From contig CALFYA010000046.1 in assembly GCA_937952925.1 (NCBI GenBank), positions 1 to 9,363 on the forward strand: 9,363 nucleotides of DNA, read 5' to 3'. The DNA comes from an uncultured Moraxellaceae bacterium (GTDB taxonomy: Bacteria; Pseudomonadota; Gammaproteobacteria; Pseudomonadales; Moraxellaceae). How positions within the stretch are numbered: position 1 is the first letter of the stretch; every line of letters starts with the position of its first letter. The translations under genes were made by a program, and so were the position numbers. The notes beneath the pieces are model-generated. The model had not been told where the DNA came from. It was given only the letters and a program-made list of their open reading frames with translations, and did not search any database. Of this stretch, positions 1 to 6,093 are shown one piece after another.

Positions 1-1187
1 TGACCCCACAAAAACTCCGTATCGGTTTGGTTGCAGGAGAGCTATCTGGCGATACCTTGGGGGCGGCATTGATCCGTGATCTCAAACGCTTATGTCCACA
101 GGCTGAGTTTGTTGGGATTGGTGGCGTACAGATGCAAGCTGAAGGATTGACGAGCTTGTATCCGCTTGAACGCCTGTCGGTGATGGGCTTGGTCGAAGTG
201 ATGGGGCGCATCAAAGAGCTATTTGCCATTCGTGATGGCTTGGTAGACGCGTTTACCGGTGATCAGCAGATTGATCTGTTTATCGGCATTGATGCGCCGG
301 ATTTTAATTTAAGGCTATCCGCCAAACTCAAACCACTGGGCATCAAGACCGTGCAATATGTCAGCCCGTCAGTGTGGGCATGGCGGCAAAATCGCGTACA
401 TGGCATCAAGGCTGCTGTCGATTTGGTGCTGTGCTTATTTCCTTTTGAAGTCGAATTCTATCAACGCTTTGAGGTGCCTGCGGTGTTTGTCGGTCATCCG
501 CTGGCCAAGCGTCTTGCACCCCATCACCAAACTGAATCTGGCAAACAAGCACTCGGATTGTCACCCGCGCATCAAGTGGTGGCGCTCTTACCAGGGAGTC
601 GTGGTGGAGAAGTGTCGCGCCTTGCGCCCCTGTTGCTCGACACCGCACGCGCCTTACATCAGCAAAATCCTGCATTACGTTTTTTGATTCCAGCGGTCAA
701 TAGCGCCCGTGAGCATCAAATTCGGGTGTTGCGTGATGCGCTACCTGAGCCACTACGCCATGCGGTGCGGATCATGACCCCACAAGACGACAGCGGACAA
801 ATTGGTCGGCAGGTGATGGCGGCGAGTGATGTGGTGGTGCTCGCCTCTGGTACTGCTACGCTTGAAGCCTTGCTACTGGCACGTCCGATGGTGGTGGTGT
901 ATCGCGTGCATTGGCTGACTTATTTGATTGCACGCTTTTTGGTCAAAATCCCGTATGTGGCGCTGCCCAATATTTTAGCCAAAAAAATGATTGTGCCCGA
1001 GCTGATCCAGCACGATGCCACACCGGCCAAAGTGACTGCGCAAGTGCAGCGACTGCTGACCAAACCCACAGACTGGCAAGCGCAGCAACAGGCCCTACAC
1101 GAGATTCATGTCGAGTTACAAGGTGGACAAGCGGCTTGTGCCGCCGAAGCGGTGTTGGCGTTGATCGCGCAGGAGCAGGTCGCATGA
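1..1187 (+). CDS. lpxB: Lipid-A-disaccharide synthase LpxB (first base of start codon off the window)
   Basis: LpxB is a family GT19 glycosyltransferase at the inner membrane. It joins UDP-2,3-diacylglucosamine to lipid X to form the lipid A disaccharide. The reading frame is open to the left edge, and bases 1-2 (TG) would complete an ATG whose A lies just outside; this gives MTPQKLRIG before the VAGELSGD motif, matching the E. coli N-terminus. I therefore reject the in-frame TTG at 27. With that start the protein is 395 residues, normal for the family. Counted this way, the GIDAPDF motif puts Asp at 98 and the LLPGSRG motif puts Arg at 201, the same numbers as two functionally important E. 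coli residues. YVSPSVWAWR (about 120-129) and ASGTATLE (about 282-289) are also conserved. It overlaps rnhB by four bases (ATGA), so translation is probably coupled. Upstream lpxD/fabZ/lpxA, usual neighbours, would lie outside. Confidence 0.97.
   Translation, partial: TPQKLRIGLVAGELSGDTLGAALIRDLKRLCPQAEFVGIGGVQMQAEGLTSLYPLERLSVMGLVEVMGRIKELFAIRDGLVDAFTGDQQIDLFIGIDAPDFNLRLSAKLKPLGIKTVQYVSPSVWAWRQNRVHGIKAAVDLVLCLFPFEVEFYQRFEVPAVFVGHPLAKRLAPHHQTESGKQALGLSPAHQVVALLPGSRGGEVSRLAPLLLDTARALHQQNPALRFLIPAVNSAREHQIRVLRDALPEPLRHAVRIMTPQDDSGQIGRQVMAASDVVVLASGTATLEALLLARPMVVVYRVHWLTYLIARFLVKIPYVALPNILAKKMIVPELIQHDATPAKVTAQVQRLLTKPTDWQAQQQALHEIHVELQGGQAACAAEAVLALIAQEQVA
1171..1175 (+). promoter_or_regulatory. 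Ribosome binding site fixing the rnhB start
   Basis: AGGAG sits eight bases before the ATG at 1184, inside the last codons of lpxB. It supports the ATG overlapping the lpxB stop rather than the much earlier in-frame start at 911, or a later GTG at 1250 that would give a more E. coli-like length. Confidence 0.75.
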
Positions 1188-1834
1188 GTCAGCTTGATTT
1201 GTGGGGCAACAGTGACCAACCACAAGGCATCATCGCGCAGTCTGCATCCGTGCTCTATCAAGGTGATACGGCGCTGTTGGTGGCTGGCGTGGATGAAGCA
1301 GGGCGTGGCCCATTGATTGGCTCGGTGGTGACGGCAGCGGTGATCTTAAATCCTGACGACCCGATTGATGGCCTCAATGACTCCAAAAAGCTCAGCGCCA
1401 AACAACGTGAGCGTTTGTTTGTGGAGATTCAGGCACGAGCATTGGCGTGGTCGATTGCTGAAGCGACGCATCTAGAGATTGATGAGCATAATATTTTGCA
1501 GGCAACCATGCTAGCGATGCGCCGTGCCGTGTTGGCGCTGCCAATTGCGCCGACGCTGGTGTTGATTGATGGCAATCGTTGCCCTGATGTGCCGATGACG
1601 GCGCGTGCGGTGGTGGGGGGTGATCGCTTGGAGCCTGCGATTAGTGCGGCGAGTATTTTGGCCAAGGTGACACGTGATCGACAGCTCGAAGTGCTGGATC
1701 AGGCGCATCCGCAGTATGGTTTTGCCAAACATAAGGGCTATCCAACCGCCGCGCACCTAGCCGCCATTGAGCAATATGGGGTGTTGGCGGAGCATCGGCG
1801 TTCGTATGCGCCAGTGAAAAAGGCGTTGGGTTAA
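1184..1834 (+). CDS. rnhB: Ribonuclease HII
   Basis: RNase HII cuts RNA in RNA/DNA hybrids and nicks at single ribonucleotides misincorporated into DNA. The protein is 216 residues. The family signature AGVDEAGRGP lies at 34-43, giving catalytic Asp37 and Glu38; the third acidic residue is Asp129 in LVLIDGN, and the fourth is Asp165 in AKVTRDR. The C-terminal HPQYGFAKHKGYPT and HRRSYAPV blocks are intact. The start follows from the ATGA overlap with lpxB and the AGGAG before it. The lpxB-rnhB order is common in proteobacteria. Compared with E. coli RNase HII (about 198 residues) it has about 20 extra N-terminal residues, beginning MSQLDLWG, which resemble a sliding-clamp-binding peptide (see findings). 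The open frame also runs far upstream to 911, but that part overlaps lpxB and is not coding. Confidence 0.97.
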   Translation: MSQLDLWGNSDQPQGIIAQSASVLYQGDTALLVAGVDEAGRGPLIGSVVTAAVILNPDDPIDGLNDSKKLSAKQRERLFVEIQARALAWSIAEATHLEIDEHNILQATMLAMRRAVLALPIAPTLVLIDGNRCPDVPMTARAVVGGDRLEPAISAASILAKVTRDRQLEVLDQAHPQYGFAKHKGYPTAAHLAAIEQYGVLAEHRRSYAPVKKALG

Positions 1835-1887
1835 CATCCTCCTGCACCTAGGCTCAAAGCATTGGTTTAATAGAAACGGGAATAAAA

Positions 1888-2319
1888 ATGCTTCAAAAAA
1901 CCACGCTACATGATTTGGCAGACATCAATCATTTTTTGCGTGAGATGAATCGCGGCGGCATTTATAGGCTGTCAATGACTCCTGAGCATTATGAGGAGTC
2001 GTTGACCTTTGAGTTTACTTGCGACGGTGGTGTGTTTGAAACCGTGAGTCTGTTTATTCAATTCTTGCATGTGCAGTTGATGCATGTGGGTGTCAGTATG
2101 GACTCCACCTTTACGGGTGTGCAGATTGATGAGGTGAGATCGGTCAGTCAAGCTGAACTAGGATTACTCATTCCCCATCCGATAGATCTAGATCCGCACG
2201 CGAATTTTTATCAATTTTATGCGCAGCAACAACCGACGGCTTACTATGTGTTGAGCAATGAGATCTATGCGTGGGTCGAAGGACATCTCAATCAGCAGAT
2301 GTTTGAAAGGAATGGGTGA
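1888..2319 (+). CDS. Hypothetical protein, 143 residues, family not recognised
   Basis: I do not recognise this protein. It is acidic and soluble-looking, with no signal peptide and no membrane segment. The N-terminal third (DLADINHFLREMNRGGIYRL) looks helical. The middle (about 45-75) has alternating hydrophobic residues and two His (FLHVQLMHVGV), which could be beta strands or a helix packing against a sheet. The C-terminal part (NFYQFYAQQQPTAYYVLSNE) is rich in Tyr, Phe and Gln. The ATG at 1888 is preceded only by a weak GGGA about six bases upstream. The gene lies 53 bases after rnhB with no clear terminator between them, so it may be read from the lpxB-rnhB transcript. It looks somewhat more AT-rich than lpxB and rnhB. 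It converges with the lipoprotein gene. An open frame of this length on the same strand as its neighbours makes it a probable real gene, but its function is open. Confidence 0.75.
   Translation: MLQKTTLHDLADINHFLREMNRGGIYRLSMTPEHYEESLTFEFTCDGGVFETVSLFIQFLHVQLMHVGVSMDSTFTGVQIDEVRSVSQAELGLLIPHPIDLDPHANFYQFYAQQQPTAYYVLSNEIYAWVEGHLNQQMFERNG
1971..2006 (+). repeat. 13-bp imperfect inverted repeat inside the hypothetical gene
   Basis: GTCAATGACTCCT (1971-1983) is followed after a 10-base loop by AGGAGTCGTTGAC (1994-2006). The arms pair over 13 positions with a single T/G difference, which is a permitted G-U pair in RNA. It covers about residues 28-40 of the unknown protein. No T-run follows, so it is not an ordinary terminator. 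Confidence 0.7.
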
Positions 2320-2333
2320 TGAAGCAATCTGAA

Positions 2334-2358
2334 GGTGTATCAGGGATAGGGATACACC
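2334..2358. terminator. Hairpin between convergent genes, possible terminator
   Basis: GGTGTATC (2334-2341) and GATACACC (2351-2358) form a perfect 8-bp stem with a 9-base loop. It sits exactly between the stop of the + strand unknown gene (2319) and the stop of the - strand lipoprotein gene (2360). The placement suggests shared transcription termination, but neither side has a proper U-run and the stem is only moderately GC-rich, so a non-canonical terminator or 3'-end stabiliser is equally possible. Confidence 0.45.
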
Positions 2359-2359
2359 A

Positions 2360-4303
2360 CTAATCTACCGTTGCCAACGCAGGCAACACCGGTTTTTGTG
2401 CTTTGACATCACCGATCTGTTGCACATGCAGCCGCAAAATCCGCCGCAACTCTAGCACCGCTTCGGGGGTTTCTTGGATACTATGACCGCCTTTGATCAC
2501 TTTCTCCGACACCGCACCCTCCAAATGACTGCTGCGATAAGGCACGATGCCATCGCTTGAGTCGATCACCGCAGTCTTGCTGTCACGTTGCCCCATAATC
2601 AAATGAAACGGCACATTCGGTTTCATCTTCACATCCGCAGTGATCTGCATAAAGCGCGATTGGCGCGACAGCTCACTCGCCCCATTTTGAAAATCAAGCA
2701 GCCCCAACTTGCCAATACGATCCATCAATTGTTGATCCAACTGAGCGCGTTCTAGGGTGTTTTTGAGGGTGCTGACAAACGACTTGGGGATTTGGATGAT
2801 GCGCCGCGCCATCAAGGTAAACCAGCGGTCGGCATAATCCGTGCCACGAAACGGACTCGACAAAAACACCACACGCCCGACTTGTGGCAACGGATCAAGT
2901 TTGAAGCGCTGCTTGATGTCAGGGATTTGGGTCAGGCGGCGGCGATCACGCGCTGGCAATTGATCGAGCGCAATGACGCTCAAATCGGTTGGACTCATTA
3001 GCAAGCGACTAATCACACCCCCCATACTATGCCCAATCAACACCGCTTGGCTGCTGGCTTTGGCTTGGCCTTTGGGATCAACCTGCAAAAAAGCTTGCCG
3101 AATGAGTTGATGGATGCGATAGCGGCTTTCAAGCATCGGCATATTGGTCGGGTAAAACACCTGCCACACCTGATAGCTTTCACGCAAAATCGGGTCACCG
3201 AGCACATCATTGGTCAGGCTAATCCACGCCTCGGGGCTACTCGCAAGGCCATGAATTAGCAGTACCACGCGTTTGTTGGGGTTGTACGGCTCAAGCATAT
3301 ACAGCCGAGGTTTGGCCTGTTCAATCTCTCGACCAAGTAGCTCCCGATAGGCGGTGGCTGCCAAATTATTTTGCGCCAACCACAACCCATAAGGAGCAGA
3401 ATAGTTCGTTGCCAAACCAAACGACTGCTGCTGTGCAAGGAGTGCGGTATCGTGTTCAAACGGATTGTAGATGTCGAGATCAAAGCTTTGGCTTTGCATC
3501 ACTTGGGCAAGGGTGTTGCCACGCACCCGCATCACCAAACTCACGGGCAAATAGCGTGATTGAAAGATTTGTTGTGAAGATGCAGATTTGGGCAATACCG
3601 CGACAAACTCAACGCCAAATCCATCACGCCGATTAATCGCGCGTAATCCTTTAAACCCCAAATCATCTGCTGCAATCAGTTGTTCGGGCAGTTGAGTTTG
3701 GCTCAATAGTTTGCTTTTGGGATTTAAATACAGGGTATTGCCATCAAACTGTAAACTCGGACTTAAAACCTGAGATTGAGAATCTTGGTAATGCTGATAA
3801 CCGTTTTGGATAAATCGAGAAACCGCAAAATTGTAAAAGTCGCGCACCTGAACTTGGCGGTTATCAAACAATCGTGCTTGAGCAGGGCGGTTGCTAAAAA
3901 ACAAATAACCATAAGCATGTCGGATGCTGTGCAGCAATGCCCGTTGTTGAGTCAATAAGCAGCGCTCCTCAACATCCGTGCTGCGCGTCAGTACAGTGGT
4001 ACAAGACTGTAGACCTTCGGCCAAGTACAGCTCACTCATGGCCGATAGATACTGTTCACTGCTCATTTCGGGGATTTGGCGTAGGGATGTTTCGCAGGCG
4101 ATCAGATCGGTGAGACATTGCTGTTGGGTTTGTCCAGTCATCGACAGCACACCAATCGTAGCTTCGCTGAGTCGGTCGCGTGTCAACAGGCTTTCGCGTT
4201 GCTCAACCAAAGATACGGTACGCGCTTGAGGGTTCACGGTGACCACCGCACAACCTTGCAGCGTGATCCCCATCCACAGCAACAACACGCCAGCTGCTCG
4301 CAT
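2360..4303 (-). CDS. Outer-membrane-type lipoprotein with C-terminal alpha/beta-hydrolase (esterase/lipase-like) domain
   Basis: The protein is 647 residues from the ATG at 4303; a GTG directly before it (4306) would add one residue. Residues 1-18 are a lipoprotein signal ending in the lipobox LQGC with Cys18. The next residues are Ala and Val rather than Asp, which by the Lol rule favours outer-membrane sorting. Residues about 20-330 form a long region with no domain I recognise and four Cys. An alpha/beta hydrolase follows: LLIHGLASSPEAW near 348-360 for the oxyanion hole, GHSMGG at 424-429 with nucleophile Ser426, then SSPFRGTD, SDGIVP with likely acid Asp584, and GGHSIQE with likely His607. 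The triad looks complete, so it is probably an active esterase, lipase or acyltransferase of the broad LipA/EstA/PGAP1-like group; the substrate cannot be read from sequence. It lies just downstream of the terminator for the TPR-like gene, and no convincing separate promoter was found. Confidence 0.85.
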   Translation of the reverse strand: MRAAGVLLLWMGITLQGCAVVTVNPQARTVSLVEQRESLLTRDRLSEATIGVLSMTGQTQQQCLTDLIACETSLRQIPEMSSEQYLSAMSELYLAEGLQSCTTVLTRSTDVEERCLLTQQRALLHSIRHAYGYLFFSNRPAQARLFDNRQVQVRDFYNFAVSRFIQNGYQHYQDSQSQVLSPSLQFDGNTLYLNPKSKLLSQTQLPEQLIAADDLGFKGLRAINRRDGFGVEFVAVLPKSASSQQIFQSRYLPVSLVMRVRGNTLAQVMQSQSFDLDIYNPFEHDTALLAQQQSFGLATNYSAPYGLWLAQNNLAATAYRELLGREIEQAKPRLYMLEPYNPNKRVVLLIHGLASSPEAWISLTNDVLGDPILRESYQVWQVFYPTNMPMLESRYRIHQLIRQAFLQVDPKGQAKASSQAVLIGHSMGGVISRLLMSPTDLSVIALDQLPARDRRRLTQIPDIKQRFKLDPLPQVGRVVFLSSPFRGTDYADRWFTLMARRIIQIPKSFVSTLKNTLERAQLDQQLMDRIGKLGLLDFQNGASELSRQSRFMQITADVKMKPNVPFHLIMGQRDSKTAVIDSSDGIVPYRSSHLEGAVSEKVIKGGHSIQETPEAVLELRRILRLHVQQIGDVKAQKPVLPALATVD

Positions 4304-4314
4304 CACTCACCCAC

Positions 4315-4342
4315 AAAAAAGCCTACGAGACAAATCGTAGGC
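4315..4342 (-). terminator. Rho-independent terminator after the TPR-like gene
   Basis: On the - strand GCCTACGA (4342-4335), a 6-base loop and TCGTAGGC (4328-4321) form a perfect 8-bp stem directly followed by six T (4320-4315). This is a textbook intrinsic terminator. It starts 36 bases after the stop of the TPR-like gene and ends only 11 bases before the ATG of the lipoprotein gene, so it also occupies the leader of that gene. Confidence 0.9.
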
Positions 4343-4378
4343 GAAGATGTAGATCAAATACAGTAAACGAAATGTGTA

Positions 4379-5128
4379 TTACCAAGGCACATCGCTTTTG
4401 CCGGCACGCACATCATCGATCAACGACTGAGCAAGCGTCCCTTCAGCAGTATTGACTTTCTTGAAGTTTTCCAATGATTTCAAGGCAAGATCGCGTTTGT
4501 TTAGGCTCAGATAAGCACGCGCAAGTGCGACATAGGCTTTTTGTGAGCCAGCTAGAGCGGCTTTGTTGAGGTAGGGAATACCTTCTTTCATACCACCACC
4601 TTCTGCAAGCATGCAGCCATACCAAAAGTTGGCTTCCATGTCGGTGGCTTTGAGGGCAATCGCACGGCGCATATAAGCGCCCGCTTTGAGGGCGGATTCT
4701 GCACCCACATCAAGGTTACGTGCCATTTGATTGACTTTCATGGCGCGCATCAAGACTTCAAAGGATGCATCAGGGTTGGCGGCGTATTCATCGAGTTTTT
4801 TGACCAAAGCCTTGACCCGATTTTCTGCACTACGACGCTCAGTTTTGTCTTCGTAGCGAGTTGGGTAATGGCGCGCCTTTTCTTCAAGTGCGGCGATTTT
4901 GGCATCAATCTCAGTCACATCCAAGGTGTCCGTTTTACCTTTGGATGCATACAGTGGAATGCTCACTGTCGCCGCACTCATCAAGGGGGCAGCACCGGTA
5001 TGATTGACGGATGCAGCAGTCATCGGAGTTGGGCTAGACAGCGCCGATGCCATCATGGCGTCGTTGGCGTGAGCGACTGAACCGATCAATAGACCTGCGA
5101 TCAGGGGGTAAAGTGTGAAACGTTTCAT
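4379..5128 (-). CDS. Exported TPR/Sel1-like repeat protein of unknown role
   Basis: The protein is 249 residues and begins with a clear Sec signal peptide: MKR, a hydrophobic stretch at 8-19, and a probable cut after AHA (19-21). Residues about 22-60 are rich in Ala, Ser, Thr and Met and look unstructured. Residues 73-115 are charged and helical (IDAKIAALEEKAR, ENRVKALVKKLDEY), possibly a short coiled coil. From about 145 to 240 helix pairs resemble TPR or Sel1-like repeats (AYMRRAIALKATDMEANFWY, GIPYLNKAALAGSQKAYVAL, RDLALKSLENF). TPR folds usually mediate protein contacts, so a periplasmic scaffold or assembly factor is plausible, but no specific function can be named. The start is supported by AGGA nine bases upstream. 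The gene has its own promoter at 5168-5196 and a strong terminator after the stop. The downstream lipoprotein hydrolase is also exported, which makes a shared envelope role possible. Confidence 0.85.
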   Translation of the reverse strand: MKRFTLYPLIAGLLIGSVAHANDAMMASALSSPTPMTAASVNHTGAAPLMSAATVSIPLYASKGKTDTLDVTEIDAKIAALEEKARHYPTRYEDKTERRSAENRVKALVKKLDEYAANPDASFEVLMRAMKVNQMARNLDVGAESALKAGAYMRRAIALKATDMEANFWYGCMLAEGGGMKEGIPYLNKAALAGSQKAYVALARAYLSLNKRDLALKSLENFKKVNTAEGTLAQSLIDDVRAGKSDVPW

Positions 5129-5144
5129 GATGCACCGTCCTTTG

Positions 5145-5164
5145 GTTATTCATCAGCGAATAAC
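5145..5164. repeat. 7-bp inverted repeat over the start of the TPR-like transcript
   Basis: GTTATTC (5145-5151), a 6-base centre and GAATAAC (5158-5164) form a perfect inverted repeat. It lies just downstream of the -10 element, over the predicted transcription start near 5161, and ends four bases short of the AGGA (5138-5141) that serves the TPR-like gene. It could be an operator or a hairpin at the 5' end of the mRNA. Confidence 0.5.
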
Positions 5165-5167
5165 TTC

Positions 5168-5196
5168 AGTATAAAAATGCGGCTTAAAATAAGCAA
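5168..5196 (-). promoter_or_regulatory. Sigma70-type promoter of the TPR-like gene
   Basis: On the - strand TTGCTT (-35, 5196-5191) is separated by exactly 17 bases from TATACT (-10, 5173-5168). The -10 matches the consensus at five of six positions and the -35 at three. The AT-rich stretch upstream (about 5200-5290) could act as an UP element. Transcription would start near 5161, leaving a leader of about 33 bases. The 173-base gap 5129-5301 holds this promoter, three palindromes and the cysE 3' hairpin; no small gene was seen in it. Confidence 0.75.
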
Positions 5197-5225
5197 CCCA
5201 ATGGTGAATATTTTATGTTAATGCG

Positions 5226-5240
5226 TTCACATTCTGTGAA
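5226..5240. promoter_or_regulatory. Palindrome TTCACA-N3-TGTGAA, candidate operator
   Basis: TTCACATTCTGTGAA is a perfect 6-bp inverted repeat with a 3-base centre, about 70 bases upstream of the predicted start of the TPR-like transcript. That position suits an activator. The half-site order is opposite to the CRP site (TGTGA-N6-TCACA), so it is not a CRP box. The regulator is unknown. Confidence 0.45.
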
Positions 5241-5253
5241 AAAATATTTTTCA
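5237..5253. repeat. AT-rich 17-bp palindrome next to the candidate operator
   Basis: TGAAAAAATATTTTTCA has 7-bp arms and a 3-base centre and overlaps the TTCACA palindrome by its TGAA. Its A/T runs may bend DNA or form part of an UP-like region. With this base composition some self-complementarity is expected by chance. Confidence 0.4.
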
Positions 5254-5292
5254 AAGTTTTAAATTGTTAAAGGTCTGATATTTTCTTCAGAG

Positions 5293-5323
5293 GCGCAGCG
5301 GTTATTTCCCCTGCGCTTTTTTT
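5293..5323 (+). terminator. Hairpin with T-run at the 3' end of cysE, facing the + strand
   Basis: GCGCAG (5293-5298) pairs with CTGCGC (5311-5316) and seven T follow (5317-5323) on the + strand, so the canonical terminator polarity is opposite to cysE. The T-run coincides with Lys codons at the cysE C-terminus and the cysE stop codon is in the loop. The same stem in the cysE transcript would lack a U-run. It may end cysE transcription imperfectly, or stop + strand transcripts entering the gene. Confidence 0.45.
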
Positions 5324-6093
5324 GGGCAATCACGTTGTAAATCTTCAATAATCGCCAATGCTTCAGGACTCAGTGGATCTGACTTTGGATCACAAAAGCT
5401 AGGATTGAGTTTACACAACGAATTTGCAATCACATCAATCCGACGATCGGTGGCTTGCATGTGGTCAAGCAACACTTGGATGGCCTGTGCAACCGGATCG
5501 GGCAAATCTGGCGATGTGGCATACGCTTGAAAGCCAATCGCATGGGCAAAATCTTGGCGGGCTAGGTCTTGCTCAGCTTTGTCTTTGAGGATATGCCGTG
5601 CAGGATTACCCACCGCGGTTGCGCCTGCGGGGACAGGTTTGGTGACGACCGCATTGGAGCCGATCTTGGCACCTTTGCCCACGGTGAAGGGGCCTAAGAC
5701 CTTGGCGCCGGCACCCACCACCACGCCATCTTCAAGGGTTGGATGACGTTTGCCTTTTTGCCATGAGGTGCCGCCCAAGGTGACACCATGATACAAGGTG
5801 ACATCGTCGCCAATTTCGGCAGTTTCACCAATCACCACGCCCATGCCATGATCGATAAATAGACGATGACCAATTTTGGCCGCAGGATGAATTTCAACGC
5901 CAGTCAAAAAACGACTAAAGGTAGCCAGCACGCGTGCACCACCTTTGAGGTCATGCTGCCACAGCTGGTGTGCCACTCGATGCAAAATCAGTGCATGAAT
6001 ACCCGGATAAGTGAGTAACACTTCTAGTGTATTGCGCGCCGCAGGATCACGATCAAACACAGCTTGCACATCATCACGCAGTTGCTTAAACAT
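5302..6093 (-). CDS. cysE: Serine O-acetyltransferase, short form
   Basis: CysE acetylates L-serine with acetyl-CoA to give O-acetylserine, the first step of cysteine synthesis in the cytoplasm. I chose the ATG at 6093 (MFKQLRDDV, 263 residues), which has AGGA eight bases upstream; the frame extends to 6150 but the extra residues lie within trmJ and look unrelated. Residues 1-62 are a shortened helical N-terminal domain compared with about 140 residues in E. coli. A left-handed beta-helix of hexapeptide repeats runs from about 65 to 185. Likely catalytic His82 (IDHGMGVV) and substrate-site His117 (KRHP) are present; the E. coli Asp143 position appears as Glu67 (GVEIHP). A tail of about 75 residues follows, rich in acidic residues with three Cys, and it does not end in the Ile that E. 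coli CysE inserts into CysK. The start overlaps the trmJ stop by eight bases, indicating coupled translation. Confidence 0.95.
   Translation of the reverse strand: MFKQLRDDVQAVFDRDPAARNTLEVLLTYPGIHALILHRVAHQLWQHDLKGGARVLATFSRFLTGVEIHPAAKIGHRLFIDHGMGVVIGETAEIGDDVTLYHGVTLGGTSWQKGKRHPTLEDGVVVGAGAKVLGPFTVGKGAKIGSNAVVTKPVPAGATAVGNPARHILKDKAEQDLARQDFAHAIGFQAYATSPDLPDPVAQAIQVLLDHMQATDRRIDVIANSLCKLNPSFCDPKSDPLSPEALAIIEDLQRDCPKKAQGK

Noticed and set aside
27..29. TTG as the start of lpxB
   Set aside because: The conserved N-terminus continues upstream in frame to the edge, where bases 1-2 complete a probable ATG.
911..1183. N-terminal extension of RNase HII from an upstream start
   Set aside because: This stretch is within lpxB in another frame, its translation has no RNase HII similarity, and AGGAG plus ATG at 1184 gives a normal protein.
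5226..5240. CRP or FNR box
   Set aside because: The half-sites are in the wrong order and spacing for CRP (TGTGA-N6-TCACA), and FNR needs TTGAT-N4-ATCAA.
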